Positions 1-13,803 of a stretch of DNA of 64,000 nt are shown piece after piece (the stretch's first letter is position 1; each line of letters starts with the position of its first letter). The stretch lies in contig LR990050.1 in the NCBI GenBank assembly GCA_905147135.1, positions 20,024,001 through 20,088,000 of the forward strand, written 5' to 3'. The position numbers were made by a program, and so were the translations under genes. The notes under the pieces were generated by a model that saw only the letters and a list, made by a program, of their open reading frames with translations, made no database searches and was not told the DNA's origin. Source of the DNA: Blastobasis lacticolella. Lineage: Eukaryota > Arthropoda > Insecta > Lepidoptera > Blastobasidae.

Positions 1-347
1 TCCTTGTTTCGGTTTATATATTTTCAATAAACCACAAATTTCATAGATAATAAACCATGATTTTACCCTATCTTAACTTTCTAAACAGTAAGTTTTTTTC
101 GAGTTGGCAAGAAAAATGTGATTGCAGCTTGTTACACGTCAAACGTCAAAATCGTCAAATGGTGATTCTGCTTGGGATTTCCGATAAAATGTTCCTATTT
201 TATCGCTAAAACAGAACTATAGAGCTGATTGGGAAGTGAAACTAAAGACATAAACCCTCAGAATAATTTGAATGTGCGCACAGAAATAAATAAACATTCC
301 TTAGTTGTAGAAACTTATATGTTAGTAGGGTAAGCTTATCATACGAA
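1..347 (+). promoter_or_regulatory. Upstream region and probable 5' UTR of Arl1
   Basis: AT-rich sequence before the Arl1 start codon. I see no convincing TATA box or other protein-coding signal. It should contain the Arl1 core promoter and 5' UTR because the initiator ATG is at 348, but the transcription start cannot be placed by eye. Confidence 0.4.
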
Positions 348-3053
<2,706 letters not shown>

Positions 3054-4620
3054 CATTATTGAATGGGTAAGTTGGAATTTTTTATTGTAATAATTGTTTA
3101 ATCCCATTGGTTAACTGGGGACATTCAGTGGAAATGTCCTAATTACTGCTGGCTGAACGAAATGCTGAAGGATCTGACCAATCTTCAGGTGGATAAAATC
3201 CGCTCAGAATCAATAGCAGGTGCGTCTTTTGGATTCCCAATTTGGATATGAACTCACTTGAAGAGAGCATTAACTGACATAGCATCTACAAACTGCTTCA
3301 AGGCTTATTAATTGTCATGCCTGTAAATACTTATGTTACCTTGATACTGGAACACAGGCAATAATCAAATTTGAATTGGGATCATGGGATCCTTCAGGAG
3401 GTATATTGGAGGTGGTCAAGCACTGGTGACACGCCTGGTGATGCTGACGTACCTGGTAGGAAGCAGTGACCACTTTCCATCACTATCTCAAGTCCTCTAA
3501 TTTACTAAGATTGGCATTCTGCTACTGTTACTAATGGCTTAATTGAATTGTAATTAGATCGCAATTAATGGCAGTTTAACGCGTTTTTGGTATTCTGCTA
3601 CAATTAAACACCCATTTAGACAGCCATTGAGCTGCAAATGCGATCAAATTACAGTTCAATCTAAACTTAGTAAATAAGCGGACTTGACGCCTAGGTGTCC
3701 CGCTTGCCTGTTGCCCACCACATAACATAAAAAACAACTCTGTTTCTCATTTCAGAGGCAGTTACAAACAATATGGGAAAGAGATCCGACTGATCGCATC
3801 GCGTTAGCGATAGAAAGAGATAGTACGATAGTCACCTGTAACGCCATTAGTCTAGTACTTAGCGTCGTCGCCCGAGCGCTACTACACACAATAATTTACA
3901 CTTTATATCTAAATTGGCTAAGTATAGCTGGCTATTATGTTATAAGTTGGAGACAGTGCCGTAAAATATATACCTTTTTTCTTTTAGGCAGATTGATAAT
4001 AGAGTTTAAGCCAGGCCTATAAATGTAAAGCCTGAACAGAAATATAAAATACCTACAAAAATGGCATATGGCGCTAAGAGGGGTAAAAGTGCTGCCACTT
4101 TAGGAAATAAATCAGTTCTCGCTAATCACAAGCACAAAACGGTAGTTTTTAGCAAAAATTAAATGTTTAACACTAAACTAAGACGGTATATGTGAAAACT
4201 TTGATGATTAAAATATTGTTTATTGTTGTTTCTGGACATTGAGCTGAGCAGATTTTTTATAAGTGGTTAGTGAGAATTTATTTTTTTCCTATAGTGGCAG
4301 CATTAGCACCTTTATACCAAAAAAGAGTTATCGAGAAATCTAAAGCCAGGTGATAGGAGATTGTAACAGATAAGGATGTAATAAAAAATTCGCTATTTTA
4401 ACTTACATAGTTGGCTTTGTGTTAGGTATTGTATATTTCTTGTCTACTGAATGTTTACATGTACATACAATTAATTTAAATTGTTCTCGAGATATAATTG
4501 AAATGCTATGAATCAACGTCTTTCTCTGAGATCTCGTATTCAATTGGGAACTGTTTCACTACTTACTGATAAGATTCCGATATCTTATCTAATGAATATC
4601 TGTGATCCCGCATCTTTCGT
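3054..4620. other. Arl1 3' flank with LINE-tail remnant
   Basis: Contains the presumed Arl1 3' UTR. A candidate AATAAA lies at about 4106, but no cleavage site can be assigned. About 3385-3495 resembles the plus-strand 3' tail of the LINE family at 9361-9815 (gggatccttcaggaggtata followed by gcagtgaccactttcc). No other gene is seen. Confidence 0.5.
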
Positions 4621-4624
4621 TTTG

Positions 4625-4775
4625 TATGTAGGTACATGGGGAAAAGAAACGAATCTAGTGGCAACTTGCACTTTGACAGCGTGCAATGGAATGAAACCTT
4701 ACATAAAATGGCCGACGGATGTACCCAAAAAGAACTAGCATAACAACTAGAATTCCGTAGCATCATGGTACATAA
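4625..4775 (-). repeat. Dispersed repeat shared with 35.6 and 36.0 kb
   Basis: On the minus strand this reads gtacatccgtcggccatttt after a block around ctagttgttatgctagt. Similar text occurs on the plus strand at 35590-35630 and 35965-36060. It is a repeat family of unknown class linked to the inverted-repeat element at 35249-35795. Confidence 0.6.
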
Positions 4776-5099
4776 TGTGGCGAATCGCTACGCTCATGTG
4801 CTGTCATCGCCATAGAAACAATTAAAAGGGGCCAGTCCATTTTTCGGAGCGAACTTTTTCTGGGTTCAATGAAGATAGCTGAAACTTATAAGCAAGTTGT
4901 GAAACAGATCCCAAGTCTTATGCCGAGTGGGAGGCATATTGTTTCTTAAAATATCGCTTGCTATTGCTCGCGACTTCTTTTTCTAAAGGTGCTACTTAGC
5001 GGGCAATACTTTTACTAAAATGTGCGGCTGGAATACAGTGGCCGGGCAATATGGCCGAAATCTTCTTATTCTTCTTCGTCGAGTCAATTTTTCGAAAAC

Positions 5100-5245
5100 C
5101 CTAGATCTGGCTTGCACAGTAGTTGGCCACGGCAACGGCATTATCAGTCGCCAGGAACAGTTCCTCCTAGCAGGACAAAGAGGACAAGAAAGCAGATGCT
5201 CCATGGTTTGGGGTGGAGCTCCACAAACCACCATGGCCGAAATAA
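5100..5245 (-). pseudogene. LINE reverse-transcriptase C-terminal fragment
   Basis: The minus-strand translation contains VCGAPPQTMEHLLSCPLCPA, a Cys/His-rich tail typical of LINE ORF2 proteins in Lepidoptera. A frame shift then continues as ATDNAVAVANY. The frame break and short length show a dead fragment. Confidence 0.75.
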
Positions 5246-5249
5246 AATA

Positions 5250-5780
5250 CAAGTTAGACTATGTAATATTTTGAGTATGGCCCGGCTGTATAGCCAAACA
5301 TGCTTGTTGTGGCCGATGCATTTTTGTTAGGGTGCAGTGCATTGCCGGGCCAGTTCCATTGTTACTTCAGTCGCTCTCTATTGTTGCGGCATAGTGCGTT
5401 CTTTTATATTCGACATGAACTTTGACGTGAGTTATGCTGCGATTAGTTGCTATATTCTGTGCTTTGTTTGGTGTGGAGTAGCCCGTTCGTTTACGAGACA
5501 CATACATGAGCTTACAGACAATATTGCTGACATACGTATTGCCGAATTAAATTATGCTGCATTGAAAATATTTTATTATAGTCGGGCCATTATTGACAGT
5601 ATTAAATCAATTTTTGCAGTAAAAATATTGCCCGTTGAGAAGCCTCTTAATATTGAAAATAATTTATGTATTTCGATTCCATGCAACCGGTGTGTGAAAT
5701 CAAAATTCCGACGCAAAGTTTCCCGCTGTGGAGTAAACGGCCTTTTGGATCAGTTAGGTTAGGTTAGGAACTCTAGACAT
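5250..5780. repeat. Repeat-derived region with incidental ORF
   Basis: A 141-codon open frame at 5337-5762 has no recognisable domain. Its final part (about 5690-5757) is a reverse-complement copy of 20835-20900: aaaggccgttt, cagcgggaaa and tttgcgtcggaatt in the same order. That argues for repeat DNA rather than a host gene. Confidence 0.55.
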
Positions 5781-6686
5781 CTTCCATCCAAGCTTGAGAT
5801 AATATCTAAGTTACGCATAATCTAAGGTCTTCAAAATGTCTCGATTGTATGAAAGTGGCCCATGTGCCCGTTTTTTTCCAAAGGGATTTAGTATTGTTGT
5901 CAGCTAACATTTTTATACAACAACCTGTTGTAAGGGTTTCAGGTGTTTACATTAGAATGTATGCGATGTATATTTGAACAGAACTATTCTTCCCGTATCC
6001 CGTAAGATGATAAGTCTCTGTGGGTGTTTTAACGACTAAATAAGCTATTTAAAATGTTCTAATAAGTTTAATTTTGACAAAGATAGTCTCAATCCTAGAG
6101 AATTGCTGTCAAGGCGAATTAGTCCGTGGTATTGTCGATGGTTTTCATCTCATGTCGCGCAGGAACGTACTACGGGGTTAAGATGATCAAGAGCCACAGT
6201 GGCTGGGCCTGTACAAAGACTGGGTACTGGGTAGTAGCAGTCAAATGGTTGAGGAAATGATCCGTGCTATTAGTAGCCCAATTTACCCATGAATATGATT
6301 GATTGTATCGATGCAAAGCAGGCGTTCAGTTTAGTGCTCGGTGGCGACGCGTATTTTTATGTAATAAATTGAGTAAATTGTTTCTTAGAGCGACGGGAGT
6401 GTATGAATGAATGGAGGGTGTGCGGAGTGAGCGGTGGCTGTGCCGGCGGCCCTTCGACGGATGTGGACCAATGGGAATGGTGGATTTTGGCGCCATTTAT
6501 GGCTGAGCTAATCGCGTGTTACTTGTAAACTAAGGTTATGTAACCGACCAATGGAAATAACTTGGAGTCTTCTCGGCATCGGCATCAACGTCCTATGACT
6601 TCGAATCGCCTTCGTGGTTGTTCGTGTCTGTCTCTCTTGACTAGGGAATTTACAGTCATTACCGAATTATTTTGACCACCTGGTTA
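5780..6686. other. No gene recognised
   Basis: Moderately AT-rich sequence with a slightly GC-richer patch near 6340-6500. No coding exon, RNA gene or clear repeat structure was seen. Confidence 0.4.
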
Positions 6687-6817
6687 CCATGAGCTCTTAT
6701 AGCAGGACCTAAACAGAACTGCCCTGTTTAGAACGAGACAAGCTTATGTGACACGTATAGCTCTGTCTCGTTCTAAGCAGGGCAGTTCTGTTTAGGTCCT
6801 GTTATAAGAGCTCATGG
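6687..6817. mobile_element. Palindromic fold-back MITE, copy 1
   Basis: A 131-bp near-perfect palindrome. The left arm begins ccatgagctcttatagcagg and the right arm ends cctgttataagagctcatgg. The arms are about 54 bp with two visible mismatches around a roughly 23-nt loop (agcttatgtgacacgtatag...). No ORF. A second copy is at 21678-21801 with its loop in the opposite orientation, showing a dispersed family. The mobilising transposase is not evident. Confidence 0.85.
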
Positions 6818-7167
6818 CAAGCCCCCCGATCTTACGATAGTCCATAAAATGACAATATCATATAGTTGAAGTGATCAGGTAATTCGTAAGTGATTTTTTT
6901 ATAAGTGTCGTCAATCCGAACCGAAATAGGGAGCCGGCGCTGCCACCGTATAAGTTATTAATTAATTAATATATATTTTGTATCAGTGAGGTTCACCAAG
7001 CTATTTATATCTGTCGCGGTAAGAGAGATGATTGTTCCAAATAAATTATCATGTATTAAAAATTACAAGTTTTATTATGTATGATATAAATAATAATAAA
7101 AAGAAATAATTTTAAAACTGAATCGTGGTTTGGTTTTTTCAGTATTACTGATGGAATATACCGAATG

Positions 7168-7249
7168 TACAGTCGAATTCATTAATATGTGAGCATTGCC
7201 AAGGCTGAACATTTACATTTGAAGCCTACAATTAATGAACTCGACTGTA
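7168..7249. mobile_element. 82-bp mariner-like mini-MITE
   Basis: Terminal inverted repeats tacagtcgaattcattaat (7168-7186) and attaatgaactcgactgta (7231-7249) differ at one position. The outermost bases are TA on both sides, consistent with a Tc1/mariner-type TA target duplication. Too short to encode anything. Confidence 0.7.
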
Positions 7250-7399
7250 CTAATAGGACATTTCAATCAACTTGACCCAAAATTATAAAACGATGGACTT
7301 TATACAACATTTGTCTTGAAGCAAAGGATGACGGTAACTTCACTGGACGTTATTAGGAGTGGATAGTTTTCGAAATTGGACATTTTAGTTCGTTAATTC

Positions 7400-7647
7400 G
7401 GGCCCGGAGTCCGCCTTGACCATGATCAAGGATTTGGCAGATCAGGTAATTACAGTGGAGCGATCTGACCTCCGTGACCCTGCTACCAGGAGAACCTGAC
7501 CAGATTGGATCATGGTTACACATTCAGTCGCCTGAATTTGCAGGTTTCATCACGATGTGTAACTAATGTACGTAACTCACGAGTCATTGGTAAATGGCGG
7601 CAGTGGGTTTCGAACCCGGTACCTTTACCACTAGGCCATCGACGCTC
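7400..7647 (-). repeat. SINE family A, nearly complete, with target duplication
   Basis: The minus strand begins with a tRNA-like head (gatggcctagtggtaaagg, then B-box gggttcgaaaccc) followed by the family body. It is flanked by imperfect 19-bp direct repeats at 7371-7389 and 7649-7667 sharing ggacattttagt, which look like a target-site duplication. The 3' end is truncated after the gggcccgg block. Confidence 0.85.
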
Positions 7648-7861
7648 TTGAAACTGGACATTTTAGTACTAAACCTTTTAGTACACTTGAAGATGTGAGA
7701 CAGGACTTAACTTTGTAGCAAACTAGACGACGACACTAGACCTTGTTAGAAGGCCTGGTTCACATGTTTCGCTGTGTCAAAGTGGACACTGTAATAAAAC
7801 CTCCACATTCAAATGTCCGGTTGCATGTCCATCCAAAATATCAGTCATAAATATCAAATCT

Positions 7862-7950
7862 GCGAAATCCTGGATCATGGTCAAGGCGGACCCCGGGCTC
7901 TCATGCACGAGAGCACAACCGGGAGATTAACGCGAAGATGATGATGACAA
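7862..7950 (+). repeat. SINE family A, 3' terminal fragment
   Basis: Contains ggatcatggtcaaggcggac, gagagcacaaccgggaga and an aagatgatgatga tail, the 3' end of family A. The head and body are absent. Confidence 0.8.
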
Positions 7951-8007
7951 TTTACGATCCGTCAGAGTCGATAATGGTCAAGACCATTTATCAATCGTAA
8001 TTTATGA

Positions 8008-8325
8008 GAGGTAGGGCATAGCGGGGTATCCCGTTCGAATTGGAGCCGCCCGAGGGGGGAAGTACCTCCACCTTACAGAATACCGCAGCTAAATAATATT
8101 TTTTTAAATAGTATTGTGTTTCTGCCGGTGAGTAAGGATTCCAGTTCTCCATGGGGTGGGCATTTGGGAAACCGTGGCTTTGGCAGTGGAGGGACATTTG
8201 CCTTTTTACTGCCAGAGTAAGTTATAGAGGTGGGCAACGCATTGGCGATACTCTCGGTGTTGCTAATGTCTATAGGCAGTGGTGACCACTTTAATCAGGT
8301 GGCCCGCTTGCCTGTTTGCCTAACG
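8008..8325 (-). repeat. GKQASGP repeat family, copy 1
   Basis: About 300-bp dispersed repeat also found at 38460-38805 and 61196-61470. Signature blocks are cttacagaataccgcagcta, gtggctttggcagtggaggg and gtggtgaccacttt, with a LINE-like 3' end cccgcttgcctgtttgcc. In other copies one frame is open and reads GKQASGPPDGKWSP. Probably the tail of a LINE or a derivative; the coding potential may be accidental. Confidence 0.7.
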
Positions 8326-8329
8326 TAGG

Positions 8330-9355
8330 ACAACAAATAAAAATTTGGAATTCTTATGACCACCTCGGCTTCATCATCAGACCCCGAACACCGCAAAAGG
8401 TTACAGATTCTATCAAAACGACACAAAATACGGGGCAAAACATGACTAGGAGAGCCTTAAGCCACTTGCCGTCTCCATCATCAGATCAGCTCAAGGGGTG
8501 CCATATAGCATTGCATTGTCTCCGGTAAGTGTGCGAAATTTCAGCTTAATCGTATGTGATGCTGTTTCTAGTTTAACAGCCATCAAGAGATTGCTGTTTG
8601 AGTCCACAATTTGTAAAACGATTTAAAAGCATACCTACTAGCAATAGTCCAGGAAGCTACTGCTCCTAGAAAACCTTTAAGTTATATGATCAGCAGCAGT
8701 CAAATTTAAATCCGTAAAATATTTCGAAATAGTCAATTAAGTTTGGAGATTACCCTGAGAACGTAACTAACAATATTTATAATATCACTTGGCGCGATTT
8801 CGTTCGCATTTTCTTTCAATTTGATGAACTCTCCCCCATTTCTCTACCTTACCCCGACTTTCTGATGGAGTGGACATTATACTGGACGTTCTAAAACTGT
8901 GGACATTTCATATGAACCTAAAGGAAAAGGTCCTTCCGTATTCTTTTACAATTCGCAATGAAACAAATAAGTCGGTAAGAAGTATATTTTTGCTTATTAA
9001 GAAGTTAATCTGGTTATAAAAGTTTGAAATGCAAACCAGTCTGCAACCATGTGCATTTAAGATAGAAGAGTAAAATGATAAATCCTCGGTGGCCTATCTC
9101 GGTTCAACAGATTTAGTCCTTTTATCAGATAAGTATGCCTTGGAACCGAATTTTCGTACTTCCTGGTCAATTAATACCGGTCCATCTCCAACTGAAGCGC
9201 TCGGGGTCTTCGTCGGCAATGTCTTGCAAGGAATCGCGAAACCTGTAGAAAGAAAGTAAAATAACATGAAACTGAGGAGTGAAGGTAATTTATCCGATAG
9301 TTTCCGGTACCATTGGGTGAGTATTGTTCCCATCCTTGGGCCGGTGAAACAGCCG
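8330..9355. other. No gene recognised
   Basis: AT-rich sequence without an exon-like GC rise, a long ORF or a clear repeat. Short ORFs here show no domain. Confidence 0.35.
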
Positions 9356-9360
9356 ACCTG

Positions 9361-9815
9361 CTTAATCCTTTGAACTACGTACAGAGACGCGTCGTACGAA
9401 TTGGCGTCGATCCCATACTGACAAGCAGAACCATAGGCTGACCGAAGGGACTTTGGGTCCCTGTGTGTGTTCTACCGGCTATACAATGGGAAGTGTTCTG
9501 AGGAACTATTTGATCTGGTGCCCATAGCTCAATTCCACCATCGCACCACCCGTCGTAGGCTGGGTACTCATTCTCATTACGTAAACCCTCTAGTGGTGTC
9601 CACGCGTGATTTGAAAGAAAGTTTCTCGCGATTCAGATGTGAAATGAGCTCCCAGCCACAGTGTTTCCTTTGGACTATGACATGGGATCGTTTAAGAGGT
9701 ATATTCGGGGTCTCATTAGTGGCACGCAACGCATATGGTAGCACCTCTGGTGTTGCTGATGTTCATAGGTGGCGGTGACCATTTTCCATCAGGTGCATGT
9801 TTGTCTGCCGTATTC
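9361..9815 (+). pseudogene. LINE (Jockey/CR1-like) ORF2 C-terminus and 3' tail
   Basis: The plus-strand translation across frame changes gives NPLNYVQRRVVRIGVDP, then SLCVFYRLYNGKCSEELFDL and FHHRTTRRRLGTHSH, then YDMGSFKR. This is the usual C-terminal order of lepidopteran LINE reverse transcriptases. It is followed by the tail gttgctgatgttcataggtg and a poly-A-like run at 9818. Frameshifts and missing upstream domains show it is dead. Confidence 0.85.
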
Positions 9816-9974
9816 CAAAAAAAACTAAAAATGGACGGATTTCAGTTATGTTACTGTTGTGTCACAGCCCCGCTTCGCTTTTAAAAATAAGTTATTTAAA
9901 TAAATTTCATTGTGAAATCTTCGTGTGTGAAGTTTCCCAAGATCCAAGATCCACATCGGGTTGCGGAGGCAGAG

Positions 9975-10162
9975 AAAATAAAATAAATAAATGAATAAAT
10001 ATTAGTGTACAAATTCACCTAGCCCCAAACTAAGCAAAGCTTGTACTATGGGTGCTAGATAAGTGATAACAAAAAAGTGACCCGTAACAGAAACTAAAAT
10101 TCATCATTTCAATTTCTGCCCGGCCGGGAATCGAACCCGGGACCTCTTGCGTGGCGTGGCAT
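9975..10162 (-). repeat. SINE family B (tRNA-Gly-like head), copy 1
   Basis: The minus strand reads gcaagaggtcccgggttcga then ttcccggccgggcagaaatt, the anticodon-to-B-box side of a tRNA-Gly(GCC)-like sequence. A unique body (gcacccatagtacaagc) and an AT-rich tail follow. A fuller copy lies at 32989-33255. The 5' head is disrupted. Confidence 0.8.
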
Positions 10163-10164
10163 GT

Positions 10165-11365
10165 TTAGGTGGTATGGGTTTAGGTAATCTGCAGTCATTT
10201 ATTTTAAATAGGTACCTAATTCTAGATACATTTACTTCCTTTTAAAATTATGGATTTTCATGTTACATAGATATACATAATAATAAAAAGTAACTTTTCA
10301 ATTTATGGATTTTAATTTTATATGCGTTTTAAAGGGGTCATGTTTACAATATATGTGTTTTTTTATAATTACAAGTACATCGTGTGCATTACCTGTTCCA
10401 TCTGGCAAACAAGTTAAAATTTTCCTCGCTGAAACAAATAATCCAATTAATATAAATAAAGTGTGCACCTCTGTATGTACGATTAGATATTTTAAACTAC
10501 GCAACGGATTTTGATGCGGTTTTCACCATCAGTCAGAAAATTTCTTGCTGAATGTTTATACAATAGAATACCTGTTCATTAAGCAATAAGAAAAACTAAG
10601 AAAACCCGTACGAAGCCGGGACAAGCGCTTGTAAATAATTTCACAAAAAAGGCAAAAGTCGATTTGCCTTATTGTGGACAGGTAATATCTGGAGGTATTT
10701 CTCCGATTCAATCAGATTGGGCGGTAGGTCTAAGAAGCGTGCTTGACATCGCCGAGTCGGATGCGAGTGCCAACGGCTTACGTCGCGAGGATACCTAAGC
10801 CCGGGCGAAGTGGTGAAAAAAAGAGTCGAAAAGCGGAACCTGGCAGAAGCCGTGGCTGACAACGCGGAAGATGAATATGAATTGTACCGATTCAGTATGC
10901 CATGAGCAATGGCCCATCGCTGAATGAAAGTTGAGCTGCTCACGGGAATCAATGATTGGACGCTAGCGCCGCGAGCAAGCACTGCACTTACCCACGCAGT
11001 CGTCTAGAGCTGCCACCACTGTCGTCATTGACACTGAAACATGAAGACATTCGTGTATTAGAAAAAACATGCCTAACCAGGTAAATAAATAAGTCTTCTG
11101 CTCCAACCGACATTGTCCAACTCATTTGGAGATAGACATAGACATGATTTATTTTGACATCACAAAAATCCATAAGCGTTTACATAATATGAAAATTTTA
11201 GAAACTTCAATACTGAACAAATAACCTGAGATAACCTGTCGGTGGCGAAAATCTCCGACATCTGAATTTAGAATAGACAGCAAGTTGACAGAACAGAGAA
11301 CCTATGGACGATGTCCATCGGAAGGACCACCAAGCTATGCACCAAGAGTCTGGTTTTAACTTAAA
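10165..11365. other. No gene recognised; Helitron-like remnant
   Basis: About 10495-10630 carries acggattttgatgcggtttt and gaagccgggac, a decayed Helitron-like text. A 113-codon minus ORF at 10641-10982 has no domain I recognise and lies in GC-richer sequence. I do not call it a gene. Confidence 0.4.
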
Positions 11366-11672
11366 TAATAATCTTAGCGTCAATATCCCATAATGGATCC
11401 TGGAGGATTTCTCATATTAAGTCATTACAGTACAGCGACTGCCATCTGACCTACGTGACCATGTTTAAAGGGGAACTGGGCCAGTTTTGGATAATGGTTA
11501 CACATTCAGCCGCCTGAATGTGCAGGTTTCACGATAGTTTCGTTCACCGTAAGAGCATCGGTTAGTGTTTAACTAATGTACAAAGCTCAGAAAATTTCAT
11601 TGGTAGACACATGGCGGCACTGAGAATCGCACTCGGTACCTTTCGCTTGCAAGTCGGACGCCACATACGCTC
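11366..11672 (-). repeat. SINE family A, diverged full-length copy
   Basis: In minus orientation it runs from the tRNA-like head (agcgtatgtggcgtccgac, degraded B-box) through the body (attcaggcggctgaatgtg) to the 3' end (atattgacgctaagat). One internal segment is deleted. Confidence 0.8.
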
Positions 11673-11889
11673 TTAGCTCTTCCTCACCTTGGTCCCTTGC
11701 AAAAAAAAATGCAGTACCGTTTATTATATTTGTAAAGACTAAGGTGTGATTAAACTGTACATGCTGTAAGTAATTTGGAGGTGAAATAAGTATTCTTATA
11801 CATTATCGTACTAATATAAATCAATAAAAACCGTTTATTACACCTATCTCAAACATGACACAGTACATTTGAGTATAATACCGGGCATA

Positions 11890-12152
11890 ATCATCATCAT
11901 CACAGCCAATATCAGTCCACTGCAGAACTTAGGGCCTCTCCCACGAAAGGTGACGTTATTGCCATAATCTCCCGCTCGGCAGGCGGGTTGGAGATCGTAG
12001 TGTTATAAACAAAACAATGGAAAAGGCTGCTGCCCATTTTCCAGTCTATAGAGACTCTTGATATTTTGCCTCGAAAACATTAGTCGCCTTGTACGACACC
12101 CACGAGTGTAAGGGGTTGGTGTTATTCTACTCTGCCGGACACCACGCGGCTA
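11890..12152 (+). repeat. Dispersed repeat family C, copy 1
   Basis: About 260-bp element with blocks agggcctctcccacgaaagg, ggcaggcgggttggag, ctgcccattttccag, cgccttgtacgacaccca and ggttggtgttattctactct. The same order occurs at 59926-60172 and reversed at 26514-26775, with partial reversed copies at 34926-35033 and 36605-36672. Class uncertain; non-coding. Confidence 0.75.
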
Positions 12153-12154
12153 AT

Positions 12155-13010
12155 TAACAATGAAAAAGTGACAATGCTATCGTTACTTACCCGCCGGCTA
12201 CATCTCTCAGTTCACTTTTCTCGCAATACATTCCACAAGAATCACCAAATCGTCTGAAACATTTAAAACAATGTATCAATGCAGAAATCGTAGACTTCAT
12301 TATTACTTGGAAAAGACGGTTACATACTTATAATCTGGAATCAGCATTGAATTAGGCATTTGTTAGGTAGGGGAAGTCCTGGAGTTTGCGGGACAATATA
12401 ATATCATCTGTCTACATATTACTAAACGACAAATAACTACCGATAAATTCAGGTATATAAATATAACCAGCTATTACTACTTATAACGTTACTGGGCCTA
12501 CGCTCCAAAGCAGTTCAAAACTTCGTTTGAAAATTTACGACCTATCTGCTTTAGGCTCAAGTAGGTACTTAACGGTTATTAGGCTTTTTTAAATTAGGTG
12601 AAATGGTTGTTTAAAACTTTTCAAATTCTGCGAAATGATTCAGTTAATCAGGTTTATCAATTGTTGGCGAATCAGCTCGACTCTATGCATCAGCGTAACG
12701 GCTTTTGCTTAGTAAGCACAGAATATTATGTTCTTAGCTATAATGAAATTTTGTTAATGAATCTTGTATCGACTTTCTCGCAAAATTATAAATTTTTTGT
12801 AAGTACCTAGTGATCCTCTCTGACGTTTTAGTAGAGCTGTGTATGAGACATTTGACATTTTAAAGGTTTATTCAAGGCCCAACAACATGTACAGCAGAAG
12901 GTAACAACATGTTCCCATTGTGTGATTTAGTTAATACAAAATGGTTACGAACTGCGCTACTATTTGCTTAAATCAATAAATAAATGAATGATAATATAAC
13001 AATAAATTAT
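12155..13010. other. No gene recognised; 3' flank of micropeptide gene
   Basis: Mostly AT-rich. On the minus strand AATAAA at 12867-12872 lies about 140 nt beyond the stop of the small gene at 13014-13178 and could be its polyadenylation signal. An ORF at 12598-12810 has no domain. Confidence 0.4.
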
Positions 13011-13013
13011 GGC

Positions 13014-13178
13014 TTACGAATCATTGGGCCATTTCAGTTTGCCCTTATCGATATGAGCGGAAGAATGTTCAACTGAAGGGGAGGCTGCCTCCTCTTTCCT
13101 GCCGTATGCGAAAAGAGCTACTCCAGCTATTAAAGCTGCACCTGCAGCTACAATGGGTACCGTATTGTCATTGGACAT
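13014..13178 (-). CDS. Small single-helix membrane protein, 54 residues (copy F)
   Basis: Not a recognised family. Starts MSNDNTVPIVAAGAALIAGV, then ALFAYGRKEE, and ends KGKLKWPNDS. Residues about 7-25 form one uncharged small-residue-rich helix (Ala/Gly/Val/Leu), bounded by a short N-terminus with Asp4 and by Arg-Lys-Glu-Glu. The tail is hydrophilic. The N-terminal plan, M-[P/S]-[D/N] then VP then helix, and the AGAATG start context link it to the intact copies at 14013-14156 and 14175-14306. Single exon, with AATAAA downstream on the same strand. Topology fits a membrane micropeptide, perhaps in mitochondria or ER, but that is inference. It could be an ordinary small subunit of a complex I cannot name. 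Confidence 0.6.
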   Translation of the reverse strand: MSNDNTVPIVAAGAALIAGVALFAYGRKEEAASPSVEHSSAHIDKGKLKWPNDS

Positions 13179-13479
13179 TCTTGTTCGTTTGATGAAGCCT
13201 GTTCACAGATCTTGCTGTATTGGCCCCGGTTGCGACTGTGCCGCTGACAAATGCAAGACGTAGCCAATCACAGGTGCTAGAAAATTTATTTCACAGGTCT
13301 TTTAGTTTAGGACGACACGAAATTCCTTTTGGGAATCACGCGTTTTCGGAGCTACATGTTAAGGGTGAATACGAATATCTGCAAGCAAAATAATAACCAA
13401 GACGGAAGAGAGTGACAGCTTTGTCAAATATGTCAAGCATAGACAACGCAAAGGAAACTGAAAGTCAGTTTAGCTAAAA

Positions 13480-13585
13480 TGCAGCACTCTGCCTTTATGC
13501 TTAGTAGGTTTTGTGACTCCTTACGTAATTCTAGAAAAGTAACCAGCCTATTGTTAGATTCGGTTTTGTCGTCTGGCTTTCCTTT
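13480..13585 (-). pseudogene. Degenerate micropeptide copy E
   Basis: The minus strand reads agccagacgacaaaaccgaa where intact copy B has tgccagacgaaaagaccg, so the start codon is lost. Further on, ctagaattacgtaagga aligns with tggaattacggtagag of copy B. An in-frame stop and indels make it non-functional. Confidence 0.55.
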
Positions 13586-13619
13586 GTCTCTTATTGTTCA
13601 TCGGCTCTTCTTGATTGAT

Positions 13620-13795
13620 AGATTGGGTCGCACACATTATTTTCCTGTTTGTATTTATTTTAGGATTTGTGACCTCTGCTGTGATTCAAAAAAGGAACAA
13701 ACCCAACTATGCCACTCCTTTGCCAAAATGACCAATACTTCCACAAAAGAAACCAGCCTATTGGTTAGTTCGGGTTTTTCGTCTGACTTCCCTTA
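13620..13795 (-). pseudogene. Degenerate micropeptide copy D
   Basis: The minus strand begins agtcagacgaaaaacccg, where ATG has become AAG. It continues aggagtggcatagttggg then tttgttccttttttgaatc, aligning with the helix codons of copies B and C but with in-frame stops. It shares 3' text with copy C (agaggtcacaaa), showing that C and D derive from one duplication. Confidence 0.6.
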
Positions 13796-13803
13796 AGCTC
13801 TTG

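Noticed and set aside
5337..5762. 141-codon open frame
   Set aside because: No domain, odd composition, and its 3' part is a dispersed repeat also at 20.8 kb.
5753..5773. gttaggttaggttagg, the insect telomere unit TTAGG
   Set aside because: Only three units inside repeat DNA; telomeric or TRAS/SART-linked arrays would be far longer.
10641..10982. 113-codon minus-strand ORF
   Set aside because: No domain or paralogue; GC-richer patch alone explains the open frame.
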